Positions 9,968 to 23,400 of a stretch of 64,000 nt of DNA are shown in pieces. The stretch spans positions 1 through 64,000 of the forward strand of contig CAJNDS010000793.1 in the NCBI GenBank assembly GCA_905221605.1, in the 5' to 3' direction. Under the pieces are notes generated by a model. That model made no database searches and was not told the origin of the DNA. It saw only the letters and a list, made by a program, of their open reading frames with translations. Within the stretch, counting starts at the first letter, position 1; every line of letters starts with the position of its first letter. Source of the DNA: Symbiodinium natans (Eukaryota; Sar; Dinophyceae; Suessiales; Symbiodiniaceae). A program made the position numbers and the translations under genes.

Positions 9968-11200
9968 CTGAAGCATGCGCTTTGGCCTCAGGCGAAGTGG
10001 GGAGGAACTCCCTCTCGTCACAGGGATCTGCCAAGTCGGGCATGATGGCTTAGTGGTTAAATTTGAAAGCTGAGTGGCACCTGTTGCCACAAATTCCCAC
10101 CACCGTCCGCGGTGTGCCGCACCGCGCAGGGTGACGCCTCAGGTGACCCTGACCCCATTGCAATTTGGCCCGCAGCTCACGAAAGATGCAAAAAAAAGGG
10201 CGATGCCGCCAAGACTGGTGACTGGCGATGTCTCCCGGCATGAGGTGAACAAGTGCGTCGCACGCCGCGCCTTGGCCATCCTCAGGAATAGTATGGGTGC
10301 TTCAGGAACTCCTTGGACCCTCGAAGCACTGCAATGGCCTGCAAACCTGTACTGCTAGGACCGAGGACGTAGGTGCGCATCCAGAGCAACCAACATCGTG
10401 CAAGCACTGGCCCAGCATCACGGGCGCTCCGAGAGCGAAGCCACAAACGTGCATCTTCGAAAAGCTGCTGCGCTGGGCATGCTTCTGCCTAGGTCCAGAC
10501 TCCTTGAGGGCATTGGATGGAACATGGAAGGAACTCACAACTCATGCCAGACATGTGGCTCATTCTGGCTGCGTGTATAGCGCCTTCTGGCTGCTTGGAA
10601 AGACCAGCTGCGAACATTGCAGTAATTGACGATGGGGCGCTCGCATAGGAGAGAACAGATCGAGCAATAGCCCGAACCAGTGCAAAGGAACGTCTCGCAA
10701 AAGGATGGAAACTCTTGCTGCTCACGAGATCTCGCTCTCTGGCATTTGCGCTAGCGTCTGAAGGCCACCTGCTGTTCAAGAAGTCCAGGCCTGTGAACCA
10801 AGGTTCCACAATTCCCCGGTGATGGACATGCTTGTGACTGGATTTCGATCTTGCGAAGTTGACGCGTGGCATGCACCCGAAAGTGGGGTGTTGGACAGCC
10901 AGAGGATGTTCCTCCTGAGCTTGGGAACAGTGGGACCCGGCCCGTCCACCCGTCAGGAAGACTTGCGGAGCTCCTTCGAAGACGCAAGCAAATAGCCGAT
11001 GCTGCCAAGACTGGCGACTGGCGACATCTCGCGGCACGAAGCGAGCAGGTGAGTTGCATGCTGCACCTTCAGTATTCTCAAGAATCATACGGGTGAGGGA
11101 ACTTCTTCGGACTCTCGAATTCATGCCTTGGATTGCAAACCTGCACTCCTATGACTGCGGGCACACACAAGCATTGTGCAAGTGCGGGTGCTGCCAGCTG
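9968..11200 (+). repeat. 1.2-kb tandem duplication, first copy
   Basis: Matches 11201-12416 with an offset of 1227-1233 bases and very few differences: small indels near 11357, 11942 and 12257. The junction lies at the shared text CTGAAGCATG, found at 9968 and 11201. No convincing gene lies inside. Open frames on both strands change partners between copies because of the indels. Confidence 0.9.
10038..10103 (+). repeat. tRNA-like (SINE head-like) segment with A box
   Basis: TGGCTTAGTGG fits the RNA polymerase III A-box consensus TRGCNNAGYGG exactly, followed by TTAAA as in D-loops. About 36 bases on, ACAAATTCCCACC weakly resembles a decayed B box (GGTTCAAATCC type). No full cloverleaf can be folded by eye. 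It could be a tRNA pseudogene or the head of a SINE. Related segments lie at 11270, 33861 and 47018. Confidence 0.4.
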
Positions 11201-12416
11201 CTGAAGCATGTGCTTTGGCCTCAGGCGAAGTGGGGAGGAGTTCCTCTCGTCATAGGGATCTGCCAAGTCGGGCATGATGGCTTAGTGGTGAATCGAAAGC
11301 TGAGTGGCACCTGTTGCCACAAATTCCCACCACCGTCCGCGGTGTGCCGCACCGCGCGTGACGCCTCAGGTGACCCTGACCCCATTGCAATTTGGCCCGC
11401 AGCTCACGAAAGATGCAAAAAAAAGGGCGATGCCGCCAAGACTGGTGACTGGCGATGTCTCCCGGCATGAGGTGAACAAGTGCGTCGCACGCCGCGCCTT
11501 GGCCATCCTCAGGAATAGTATGGGTGCTTCAGGAACTCCTTGGACCCTCGAAGCACTGCAATGGCCTGCAAACCTGTACTGCTAGGACCGAGGACGTAGG
11601 TGCGCATCCAGAGCAACCAACATCGTGCAAGCACTGGCCCAGCATCACGGGCGCTCCGAGAGCGAAGCCACAAACGTGCATCTTCGAAAAGCTGCTGCGC
11701 TGGGCATGCTTCTGCCTAGGTCCAGACTCCTTGAGGGCATTGGATGGAACATGGAAGGAACTCACAACTCATGCCAGACATGTGGCTCATTCTGGCTGCG
11801 TGTATAGCGCCTTCTGGCTGCTTGGAAAGACCAGCTGCGAACATTGCAGTAATTGACGATGGGGCGTTCGCATAGGAGAGAACAGATCGAGCAATAGCCC
11901 GAACCAGTGCAAAGGAACGTCTCGCAAAAGGATGGAAACTCTTCTTGCTGCTCACGAGATCTCGCTCTCTGGCATTTGCGCTAGCGTCTGAAGGCCACCT
12001 GCTGTTCAAGAAGTCCAGGCCTGTGAACCAAGGTTCCACAATTCCCCGGTGATGGACATGCTTGTGACTGGATTTCGATCTTGCGAAGTTGACGCGTGGC
12101 ATGCACCCGAAAGTGGGGTGTTGGACAGCCAGAGGATGTTCCTCCTGAGCTTGGGAACAGTGGGACCCGGCCGGTCCACCCGTCAGGATGACTTGCGGAG
12201 CTCCTTCGAAGACGCAAGCAAATAGCCGATGCTGCCAAGACTGGCGACTGGCGACATACACGAAGCGAGCAGGTGAGTTGCATGCTGCACCTTCAGTATT
12301 CTCAAGAATCATACGGGTGAGGGAACTTCTTCGGACTCTCGAATTCATGCCTTGGATTGCAAACCTGCACTCCTATGACTGCGGGCACACACAAGCATTG
12401 TGCAAGTGCGGGTTCA
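11201..12416 (+). repeat. 1.2-kb tandem duplication, second copy
   Basis: Near-identical to 9968-11200. It continues rightwards into unique unit-A sequence. That continuation, together with most of this copy, is present again from 18345 with a constant offset of about 6800 bases. Confidence 0.9.
11270..11333 (+). repeat. tRNA-like A-box segment, second copy
   Basis: Retains TGGCTTAGTGGTGAA and the same downstream CCACAAATTCCCACC. It was copied with the 1.2-kb tandem duplication, so it is not independent evidence of transposition. Confidence 0.4.
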
Positions 12417-15400
12417 CAAGTTTACAGCAGCATCAAGCCAACACTGGCCCAGCACTGCGGCCCAGCATGCGCTGGCGCTCCCAGCAGCTTGTTCGTGCCT
12501 GAAGCGCGCATCTTGGCAGACAAGCTGCTGCACCGTCGTGCATACACTTCTGGCCAGGCTCATGAAGCCTCGGGGGCATAGGATGGAACATGGAAGGAAC
12601 TTTCAGCACCTCAAGCCAAAGGGGACGTTCGGGAATGCCCAATGCCCAACTGTGCAAAACTGCACTTGTGCAAAAGTGAGACTATAGAATGCAGAACAAA
12701 TCCCCGAACCAGTCCACCGGAACATCTCGTAAAAGGTTGAAAGCTGCTGCTGACGGAACGTGGTTTTCCAATCATACTCTTCAAGGCTCCGCCGTCCCTG
12801 GGCGATGGACATGCTTGTGACCGGATGCTGCTATTGCAAGTTCAATACTGCTCATGCTCTCCATCTCGGACAAGGTTCGGCAACCGAAAGTGGGGTGTTG
12901 GGCAGCCAGAAGATGCTCCTCTTGAGACTTGGCACTGAGCGAGCCGAGCACTGCAGTGGCTTGAAAACCTGTACTGCTATGACCGTGGACACAGACAAGC
13001 ATTGCGTAGGCTCAGAGCAACATCAAGCCAACACTGGCTTGGTGCTCCTAACAGCTTTTCCATGCCACAATTGCACATCTTGTAGAAAAACCGTTGCATG
13101 CAGCACTGCACATACTTCTGACCAGGTTCATGAAGCAGAGGATGCAACAACATGGACGGCCACTCAACGAACTCAAACCGACTGTGTCATGTTGGGCATG
13201 ATGGCTGCGTGGAAAGCCACTTTCCTGGAAGGAACGCCCGACCGCGCAAACAGCATCAACCATGAGGCGTCCCGTGCAAGACATGTGAGAGAAAAGAAAG
13301 AGCAATGAATGCCCCGAACGAGCCCCGGAACATCTCACAAAAGGTGGGAAGCTGTTTACTCCTGATGGGGTCGTGCTGTTAAGCATTTCCACGAAAACCC
13401 GGAACCCAACTGCAATGCAAGAGTTCCAGGCCAGTCGTATGGACCAAGGCTCGACAGCTGATGGGTGATGGGCATGCTCATGACTAGACAATATATTTAC
13501 TGCTGATGCTCTCTGAGTTGGACAACGTGTGGCATGCACCCGAAAGTAAGGTGCTGGACAACCAGAGGATGCTCCTCTTGAGCCCGGGCACAGCGGGACC
13601 CGGCCCGTCCACCCGGCGGGAAGCACTCTTCCGAAGCTGCTAAGCACGTGCTGCCACCCACACGGGCGACTGGCGATTGTGGCCGGGATGCTGCGATCAA
13701 ATGCGCTGCCTGCCGCACCTTGGTGTTATCCTCAGGAGTTGTTTTGGTAAGGGAACTTCTTCTTCGGACCCTCGAAGCACTGCAACTGCGGACACACACA
13801 AGCATTGCGCAGCTGCGCGTCCTGACAAGACGTTGGTGCTCCCAACAGCTTCATCTCTGGACCGTGCACTGCGCAGGGTGCTGCCACCGGGGACCACATT
13901 GCAGGTTGGCCCGGAGCGCACCACAGCAGGGACAAGCCGCTACAGTTCTTTTCGGGAACATGCTGCAAAGACCGGCAAGTGGCGATGTCTCCCGGCAGGA
14001 AGCGAGCACGTGCATTGCACGCTGCTGCTTGACCATCCTCGGCCTGCTTCAACTCCGCATGGCCTGCAAACCTCTACCCGCTGTACTGGGAACAAATGTG
14101 CGTTGCGTAGGTGCGCGTTCAGAGCAACATCATGCAAACACTGGCCCAGCATTACAACTCATCCATGCCACCAGCGCGTACCTTGCAGAGTAGGTGCTGC
14201 AACACTACGCAGGCATACATACCTTCGCCAGCTTCACGAAGCGAATAGTGGAACATGGGCTCAACAACTCAAGCCAACTATGTGGGGCATTGGCTGCAGA
14301 AAAAGCCAATTTCCTGATTCTTGATAGGAATGCCTAATTGCACAAACTGCAGCATTGACGACGGGGCGCTCCTTGCGAAAACATGTCAGAAGCTCGTACC
14401 GGTCCAAGGGAATATATTGCAAGATGTTGGAAGCTGGTCTGGCTTGCTAGTGTTTCGGTTGAGATGCAAGACCCATCTGCAATACAAGACTTCCAGGCCA
14501 GTCATATGAATCAAGGCTCATGTTCTCCAAGTTGGACAATGTGCGGCACGCACCCGAAAGTAGGGTCTTTGGACGACCAGAAAATGTTCCTCCTGAGCCC
14601 TGGCACAGCGGGTCCTGGTCCGTCCATCCGTCAATACGAAATCTTTGGAGACGTAAACAAGCAGGCGATGTTGCAAAGACTGGCAATTGGCGATGTCTCC
14701 CGGCAGGAAACGAGCATGTGCGTTGCACGCTGCTGCTTGACGATCCTCGGAACATAGGCTCAACAACTCAAGCCAACTATGTGGGGCATTGGCTGCAGAA
14801 AAAGCCAATTTCCTCATTCCTGACACACAAACTGCAGCATTGACGACGGGGCGCTCCTTGCGAAACCATGTCAGAAGCTCGTACCGGTCCAAGTGAATAT
14901 ATTGCAAGATGTTGGAAGCTAGTCTCGATTTCTAGTGTTTCGGTTAAGATTCAAGACCCATCTGCAATAAAGACAGGCCGGGCCAGTCATATGAATCGAG
15001 GCTCATGTTCTCCAAGTTGGACAACGTGCGGCACGCACCCGAAAGTAGGGTCTTGGACAACCAGAAGCTGTTCCTCCTGAGCCCTGGCACAGTGGGTCCC
15101 GGTCGACGTAAACAAGCAGGCGATGTTGCAAAGACTGGCAATTGGCGACGTCTCCCGGCAGGAAGCGAGCTTGTGCTTTGCACGCTGCTGCTTGACGATC
15201 CTCAGGAATTGTTTTGGTAAGGGAACTTCTTCGGACCCTCGAAACACTGCACCGGCTTGCCAGCCTGTGCCCCTACGACTGCGGGCACACACAAACATTG
15301 TCGCTTACAGGAACATGCCCACACTGGCGCAACATTCTTGACCACACCACATTGGCGCTCTCAACAGCTTGTTGCTGATGTCATGTGCCGCCCTACTGCA

Positions 15401-15740
15401 CGAATGGCGGGAAGTGCCCTCGCCTGCAGCAGGCCGGCATGCTTTTCTCCCATCTTCTTAGCGGACGCTGCCAGGGCGCAGAGTGCCTATCCAACAGTCT
15501 GTCCTATTCAATATCGCTGCGAGGCCTTCACGCACAAGATCAGGGCAAAAACTGGCTTAACGGGGAAGAATGGCACAACTGCACGGGCGCGTGCACGTAC
15601 AGGCCCGTGTTGGACGGGCATGTTGAGGCTAAAGCGTGCCAACTTGACCAGCTATAATTTCAGCTGCACGCATCCCCCCCCCCCCCCCAAAGACACCTGC
15701 ATCACCTTGCCAGGACAACTGCTGAACCAGCGACTCTTCT
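12417..15740 (+). repeat. Internal block A1, also present at 19210-21990
   Basis: Contains several imperfect 0.5-0.7 kb sub-repeats, each including CTCCTCTTGAGC, TGGCGATGTCTCCCGG and CTTCTTCGGACCCTCGAA texts. A smaller tandem duplication repeats about 14250-14755 at 14755-15000. The second copy in unit A lacks about 530 bases of this part, consistent with recombination between the small repeats. No intact gene recognised. Confidence 0.75.
15674..15688 (+). repeat. C15 homopolymer
   Basis: Fifteen C in a row. The matching site in the second copy (about 21921-21926) has six, showing length instability at a homologous position. Confidence 0.85.
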
Positions 15741-16150
15741 GCTAACGAGTGAAATGGAGACAAGTGTAGCCTTGAGGCCAGCTCGAAATTTGGTTGGAAT
15801 GAATGCACAGTGTGCCATCACAGGGGGATAGATGCTGGAATATCCAATCGATCTCAGCAGTCTCAGAAGTCTGCCGGACTCCTCTGCAACTAGAAAGGCG
15901 CCAGCGCGTGTCCCCCGTATTCTCCAAGTGAGTCATCTTAATTGAGCTGCCGGTGCTGCGCTGGACGACAACATCGCCATGTGAAGCTGCCATTCTGCCT
16001 GTGTGCTTGAGAAGGCAGGTGACGATGTGAGCAAGTGCCCTTTGGTTCTCGCAGACATATCCGCATCGCCTGCTCCTTGCAGTTGCGCCGCTCCATGCTA
16101 TGTACACACCGCTAGACTCGCTCGACCTCGCTTTCAGCATAAGTAAGAAG
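15740..16150 (+). repeat. Block delta, copy A1
   Basis: Contains AACGAGTGAA and GGTTGGAATGAATGCACA. Homologous blocks lie at 18190-18330 (partial), 21960-22490, 23930-24430, 35800-36000 (divergent), 37080-37560 and 47590-48110. Reading frames differ between copies, and I infer decayed sequence. Confidence 0.7.
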
Positions 16151-17400
16151 AAGCAGTTCCACGCCGAGATCGCTTCACCACTTCCTGCGTAGGTACGCAG
16201 GACGCTCTCGCCACGTGCACACTTCAGCTCTCATTCGGGCTCTCGCGACCTATCTGCAGCTACCGGTGCTGACCCTGGAAGGTCGCGGTCGCGTCACTTC
16301 AGCGTTTACCGCGCAACAGGGCAGCGAACCTCGCACACGAGTATGGATGACGAGGCACAAGGGAGGAGAAGGCATGTCGTTGTCTTCACCGCATGCAGCT
16401 ACACCTCGCTATCAGGCATGAGGAAACACATAACACCACCACGATGCTCACATACGCCCACGCCTCTCCGTAGGTCGTAACTGCACAACAGATCACAACA
16501 GTCACAAGAAGTACGTGCACTCTTCACCCTTGCTTCGCTGGTGTGTGGCTGACGCCTGCCGCGATGCCGGGTAGTCTTCTCCAGCATTGGTAGCCACGCT
16601 CTAAAGACTTGAAGGCGCGGAGACGCCGGTATATAGCAGATCCTCTAGTGTGCCCTGCATGCTCCGCCCTACATGTCACACAAGCTGCGCGCGGCGGCCA
16701 GGAAAGCCCAGGAGCGGATCCGGCACAGCGTGGCAGACGTGACGGGGCACGCAGGCAAGCTGCCCGAGCCCATGTCACAATGGCCCCAACGGCCCAGCCT
16801 GTGGCTGCCATGGTGCCGAATGCCTGCGGCATGCCTGTCCGCCTTGCGAGCTTCCGCCCGGAGGGGAAGACGGAGGTCTGGACCTATTCACGCAGAGCTA
16901 CACGGCTACACGTTTGGAGGAAGGTAAACCACTGTCCCGGCCCTCAGGGCTGCTGGACCAACACGCAGCGCATGCACGACAGGCACATCACAAGCTCGGA
17001 ACAGCCCCCTCTAGGCTGTCACGTAACTGCAGGTCGAGAACCACGCCGGAAGTTGGACAGACGGACAGTACCCCTCTGAAGGGAGATCTTTCTAGGACGA
17101 AGTTGCTCGAAAGCGAAGCGGCCGCCTCATCCCTGCATCCTGAACTTGGCTGCAGTAGGGGTCTGAGGTCAATTCTTGATGTGGTTGCAACCACTGGCAA
17201 CCACTGCCACAGCTACACAGCAGCTACACCTCGCTGTCAGCGAGCATGAACAGACAGCTCCACGCCACAAGTGTCACGCCGCCCTCGGGCACCTCCCCGT
17301 AATTGCGCAAGGCACTCCCTGGCACCTGCTCCGAGATGTGGCGTGACCTGGCCCGGGAATGCGGGAAACCGCGCAACAGGTGGTTGATTGCACAAGAACG
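16150..17400 (+). repeat. Block epsilon, copy A1
   Basis: Repeated at 24430-25690 with a constant offset of 8285 bases over more than 1.2 kb and very few differences. Diverged copies are at 22490-23400, 37590-38400 and 48110-49080. The fragment translating as EGKTEVWTYSRRATRLHVW is kept in most copies, and a diverged version at 36270-36350 keeps EGKTEVWT. This is the best hint of a former exon. A GTAAAC donor-like text follows it in most copies. Confidence 0.75.
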
Positions 17401-17439
17401 GGTGTTGCACATACATGACATAGTGGCGATAGCCGTACG

Positions 17440-17800
17440 CGAGCACGCTGCAAACGTTTGAGTCGTGGCACAGTGGGATGCAGTCCGTGCACACATCTGG
17501 AGGAACTCCTCCGAGGAGGCAGACCAGCAGGCGATGATGCCCGGACTGGCGACGGGCGATATCTCCCGGCATGCAGCTAGCACGTGAGTTGCATGTAGTG
17601 GGAGAGCTTCTGCGGATCCTCGAAACACTGCAATGGTTTGCAGACCTGTACCTCCTATGACTGCGGGCACACACAAGCATTGTCGCTTACGGCAACATCT
17701 TGCCAATGCTGGCACAGCGGTCTTCACCACAAGACCGTGGCGGTCCCAAAACTTCGCGATTCTTATGACACACAACAGCACAATGAACTCCGATGGCTAT
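17440..17800 (+). repeat. Block zeta, copy A1
   Basis: Recurs at 23430-23770 and 36470-36850. Contains GGCGATATCTCCCGGCATGC, then a GTGAGT donor-like text at 17585 (also at 23560 and 36595). No gene assigned. Confidence 0.65.
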
Positions 17801-18344
17801 TGAAGGATCGAACCTAATGCGCTGTCGCCATGTGTCGAATGATGTCGCACGATTCCAATAAATGTGCAACATGGACATACTCGACGATTTGATAAATAGC
17901 TTCGTCACTTGCCGCCCCACAGCGCGAATGGCAATGGGAAGTGGCTGGCTCCCTCGCCTGCAGCCAGCAGGCTTGCTGGTTTGTGCACATGGCTAAGCCG
18001 GCAGCATCCTTTTCTCCTATCTTGCTAGCTAGGAGGCGGCCCAAGGTGCGGACTTTGCCTGCAGACTGTGGCATCCCCACCGCCCTTGACTTGGCAGCAG
18101 TGGGTCTTGACGCCAGCTCGAAATTGCATTGCCCGCACCAAAGACACCTGCGTCACCTTGCCAGGATAACCGCTGAACCAGCGACTCTTCTGCTAACGAG
18201 TGAATGGAGACGAGTGTAGCCTTGAGGCCAGCCCCGAATTCGGTTGGAATGAATGCACAGTGTGCCATCACAGACCCATAGATGCCGGAATATATCCAGT
18301 CGAGCTCAGCAGTCTCAGCAGTCTGCCGGATGGGTGAAGGAACT

Positions 18345-21300
18345 TCTTCGGACCCTCGAAGCACTGCAATGGCCTGCAAACCTGTACTGCTAGGACCGAG
18401 GACGTAGGTGCGCATCCAGAGCAACCAACATCGTGCAAGCACTGGCCCAGCATCACGGGCGCTCCGAGAGCGAAGCCACAAACGTGCATCTTCGAAAAGC
18501 TGCTGCACTGGACATGCTTCTGCCTAGGTCCAGACTCCTTGTGGGCATTGGATGGAACATGGAAGGAACTCACAACTCATGCCAGATATGTGGCTCATTC
18601 TGGCTGCGTGTATAGCGCCTTCTGGCTGCTTGGAAAGACCAGCTGCGAACATTGCAGTAATTGACGATGGGACGCTCGCATAGGAGAGAACAGATTGAGC
18701 AATAGCCCGAACCAGTGCAAAGGAACATCTCGCAAAAGGATGGAAACTCTTGCTGCTCACGAGATCTCGCTGTCTGGCATTTGCGCTAGCGTCTGAAGGC
18801 CACCTGCTGTTCAAGAAGTCCAGGCCTGTGAACCAAGGTTCCACAATTCCCGGGTGATGGACATGCTTGTGACTGGATTTCGATCTTGCGAAGTTGCCGC
18901 GTGGCATGCACCCGAAAGTGGGGACAGCCAGAGGATGTTCCTCCTGAGCTTGGGAACAGTGGGACCCGGCCCGTCCACCCGTCAGGATGACTTGCGGAGC
19001 TCCTTCGAAGACGCAAGCAAATAGCCGATGCTGCCAAGACTGGCGACTGGCGACATACACGAAGCGAGCAGGTGAGTTGCATGCTGCACCTTCAGTATTC
19101 TCAAGAATCATACAGGTGAGGGAACTTCTTCGGACTCTCGAATTCATGCCTTGGATTGCAAACCTGCACTCCTATGACTGCGGGCACACACAAGCATTGT
19201 GCAAGTGCGGGTTTACAAGTTTACAGCAGCATCAAGCCAACACTGGCCCAGCACTGCGGCCCAGCATGCGCTGGCGCTCCCAGCAGCTTGTTCGTGCCTG
19301 AAGCGCGCATCTTGGCAGACAAGCTGCTGCACCGTCGCGCATACACTTCTGGCCAGGCTCATGAAGCCTCGGGGGCATAGGATGGAACATGGAAGGAACT
19401 TTCAGCACCTCAAGCCAAAGGGGACGTTCGGGAATGCCCAATGCCCAACTGTGCAAAACTGCACTTGTGCAAAAGTGAGACTATAGAATGCAGAACAAAT
19501 CCCCGAACCAGTCCACCGGAACATCTCGTAAAAGGTTGAAAGCTGCTGCTGACGGAACGTGGTTTTCCAATCATACTCTTCAAGGCTCCGCCGTCCCTGG
19601 GCAATGGACATGCTTGTGACCGGATGCTGCTATTGCAAGTTCAATACTGCGCATGCTCTCCATCTCGGACAAGGTTCGGCAACCGAAAGTGGGGTGTTGG
19701 GCAGCCAGAAGATGCTCCTCTTGAGGCTTGGCACTGAGCGAGCCGAGCACTGCAATGGCTTGTAAACCTGTACTGCTATGACCGTGGACACAGACAAGCA
19801 TTGCGTAGGCTCAGAGCAACATCAAGCCAACACTGGCTTGGTGCTCCTAACAGCTTTTCCATGCCACAATTGCACATCTTGTAGAAAAACCGTTGCATGC
19901 AGCACTGCACATACTTCTGACCAGGTTCATGAAGCAGAGGATGCAACAACATGGACGGCCACTCAACGAACTCAAACCGACTGTGTCATGTTGGGCATGA
20001 TGGCTGCGTGGAAAGCCACTTTCCTGAAAGGAACGCCCGACTGCGCAAACGGCATTAAGGATGAGAGGCGTCCCGTGCAAGACATGTGAGAAAAAAGAAA
20101 GAGCAATACCCCGAACGAGCCCCACGGAACATCTCACAAAAGGTGGGAAGCTGTTTACTCCTGATTGGGGTCGTGCTGTTGAGCATTTCCACGAATATCC
20201 GGAACCCAACTGCAATGCAAGAGTTCCAGGCCAGTCGTATGGACCAAGGCTCGACAGCTGATGGGTGATGGGCATGCTCATGACTGGACAATACGTTTAC
20301 TGCTGATACTCTCTGAGGTGGACAACGTGTGGCATGCACCCGAAAGTAAGGTGCTGGACAACCAGAGGATGCTCCTCTTGAGCCCGGGCACAGCGGGACC
20401 CGGCCCGTCCACCCGGCGGGAAGGACTCTTCCGAAGCTCTAAAGAACGTGCTGCCACCCACACTGGCGACTGGCGATTGTGGCCGGGATTCTGCAATCAA
20501 GTGCGCTGCCTGCCGCACCTTGGTGTTATCCTCAGGAATTGTTTTGGTAAGGGAACTTCTTCGGACCCTCGAAGCACTGCAACTGCGGACACACACAAGC
20601 ATTGCGCAGCTGCGCGTCCTGACAAGACGTTGGTGCTCCCAACAGCTTCATCTCTGGACCTTGCAATGCGCAGGGTGCTGCCACAGGGGACCACATTGCA
20701 GGTTGGCCCGGAGCGCGCCACAGCAGGGACAAGCCGCTACAGTTCTTTTCGGGAACTCCTGAGACGCAAGCACGCCGGCGATGCTGCAAAGACCGGCAAG
20801 TGGCGATGTCTCCCGGCAGGAAGCGAGCACGTGCATTGCACGCTGCTGCTTGACGATCCTCGGGAATGGTATGGGTGAGGGACCTGCTTCAACTCCGCAT
20901 GGCCTGCAAACCTGTACCCGCTGTACTCCTATGTGACTGTGGGAACAAATGCGCGTTGCGTAGGTGCGCGTTCAGAGCAACATCATGCAAACACTGGCCC
21001 AGCATAATGGAACATGGGCTCAACAACTCAAGCCAACTACGCGGGGCTGCAGAAAAAAAACAATTTCCTGATTCCTGATAGGAATGCCTCATTGCACAAA
21101 CTCAAGCATTGACGACGGACGTTCCTTGCGAAAACATGTTAAAACACTCGTACCGGTCCAAGGGATTATATTGCAAGATGTTGGAAGCTAGTCTCGATTT
21201 CTAGTGTTTCGGTTAAGATTCAAGAACCATCTGCAATAAAGAAAATACGGGCCAGTCATATGAATCAAGGCTCATGTTCTCCAAGTTGGACAGCGTGCGG

Positions 21301-21990
21301 CACGCACCCGAAAGTAGGGTCTTGGACAACCAGAAGCTGTTCCTTCTGAGCCCTGGCACAGTGGGTCCCGGTCGACGTAAACAAGCAGGCGATGTTGCAA
21401 AGACTGGCAATTGGCGACGTCTCCCGGCAGGAAGCGAGCACGTGCTTTGCACGCTGCTGCTTGACGATCCTCAGGAATTGTTTTGGCAAGGGAACTTCTT
21501 CGGACCCTCGAAACACTGCACCGGCTTGCCAACCTGTGCCCCTACGACTGCGGGCACACACAAGCATTGTCGCTTACAGGAACATACTGCCCACACTGGC
21601 GCAACATTCTTGACCACACCACATTTCCGCTCTCAACAGCTTGTTGCTGATGTCATGTGCCGCCCTTGCTGGTTTGTGCAAACGGCTAAGCTGCCGGCGT
21701 CCTTTTATCCCAGGCCCAGCACGCGGACGTTGCCAGTGCACAGACTGTCTGTGGCATCGCCTGGGAGGCCTTCACGCACAACATCAGGGCAAAAACTGGC
21801 TTAAAGGGGAAAAGTGACACAACTGCACGGGAGCGTGCGTGTACAGGCCCCTCCAACACAGGCTGTTAAGGCTAAAGCGTGCCAACGGGACCATTTATAG
21901 CTGCAGCTGAACGCATTGCCCCCCCCAAAGACACCTGCGTCACCTTGCCAGGATACCCGCTGAACCAGCCACAATTCTGCTAACGAGTGA
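18345..21990 (+). repeat. Internal block A2, copy of 11550-15740
   Basis: Near-identical to 11550-13400 at an offset of 6799-6808 bases. The match then continues with a deletion of about 530 bases around 20960-21180. The left junction falls inside the recurring CTTCTTCGGACCCTCGAAGC text. Upstream of it, 17940-18340 belongs to block delta instead. Confidence 0.85.
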
Positions 21991-22489
21991 ATGGAGACAT
22001 GTGTAGCCTTGAGGCCAGCTGGAAAATTGGTTGGAATGAATGCACAGTGTGCCATCACAGCGGCATAGATGCTGGAATATCCAGTCGAGCTCAGCAGTCC
22101 CAGCAGTCTGACGGACTCCTTTGCAATGAGAAAGGCGCCAACGCGGATCGCACGTATCCTCCAAGTAAGTCATCTTAATTGGGTTGCCGGTGCTGCGCTG
22201 CACGACAACATCGGCATGTGAAGCTGCCATTGTGCCTGTGTGCTTGAGAAGGCAGGTGACCATGTGAGCAAGTGCACTTTGGTTCACGCCGACATATCCG
22301 CATCGCTTGCTCCTGTGCAGTTGCATGCGTTGCCCCCACTGGCAAACGTGTCATCTGGCAAGCCTGCAATGCACCGGTAGCTGCTGGGCCAGCGAATCTT
22401 CTGCGGACAAGTGCAGGGAAACTACTGCCGCCGCTCCATGCTATGCACACACCGCTAGACTTGCTCAACCTCGCTTTCAGCATAAGCAA

Positions 22490-23400
22490 GAAGCAACAGT
22501 TCCACGCCGAGACAGCTTCACCACTTCCTGCATAGGTACGCAGGACGCTCTCGCCACGTGCACACTTCAGCTCTCATTCGGGCTCTCGCGACCTATCTGC
22601 AGCTACCAGTGCTGACCCTGGAAGGTCGCGGTCGCGTCACTTCAGCGTTTACCGCGCAACAGGGCAGTGAACCTCGCACACGAGTATGGATGACGAGGCA
22701 CAAGGGAGGGGAAGGCATGTCATTGTCTTCACCGCGTGCAGCTACACCTCGCTATCAGGCAAGAGGAAACACATAACACCACCACGATGCTCACGTACGC
22801 CCACGCCTCTCCGTAGGCCGTAACTGCACAACAGATCACAACAGTCACAAGAAGTACGTGCACTCTTCACCCTTGCTTCGCTGGTGTGTGGCTGACACCT
22901 GCTGCGATGCCGGGTAGTCTTCCAGCACTGGCAGCCACGCTCTAAAGACTCGAAGGTACGTAGACGCCTGTATAGCACCTGTATAGCAGATCCTCTAGTG
23001 TGCCCTGCATGCTCCGCCCTACATGTCACACAAGCTGCGCGCGGCGGCCAGGAAAGCCTTATCGGCTCCATCACAGGAGCGGATCCGACACTGCGTGGCA
23101 GACGTGACAGGGCATGCAGGCAGGCTGCCCGACCCTATGTCACAATGGCCCCAACGGCCCAGCCTGTGGCTGCCATGGTGCCGAATGCTTGCGGCATGCC
23201 TGTCCGCCTTGCGAGCTTCCGCCCGGAGGGGAAGACGGAGGTCTGGACCTATTCGCGCAGAGCTACACGGCTACGCGTTTGGAGGAAAGTAAGCCACTGT
23301 CCCGGCCCTCAGGGCTGCTGGACCAACACACAGCGCATGCACGACAGGCACATCACAAGCTCGGAGCAGCCCCCAAACCTGTCACGTAACTGTAGGTCGA
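22490..23400 (+). repeat. Block epsilon, diverged copy A2
   Basis: Same order of texts as 16150-17060, with indels (for example extra CACCTGTATAG near 22976) and a 21-base insertion near 23060 shared with the copies at 38085 and 48602. Some diverged copies thus share a different ancestor from the 16150/24430 pair. Confidence 0.7.

Noticed and set aside
10489-11124. 211-codon minus-strand frame, repeated at 11716-12348 and 18524-19147
   Set aside because: Its apparent conservation is explained by very recent duplication of the DNA. Small indels change the frame between copies, and no protein family is recognised.
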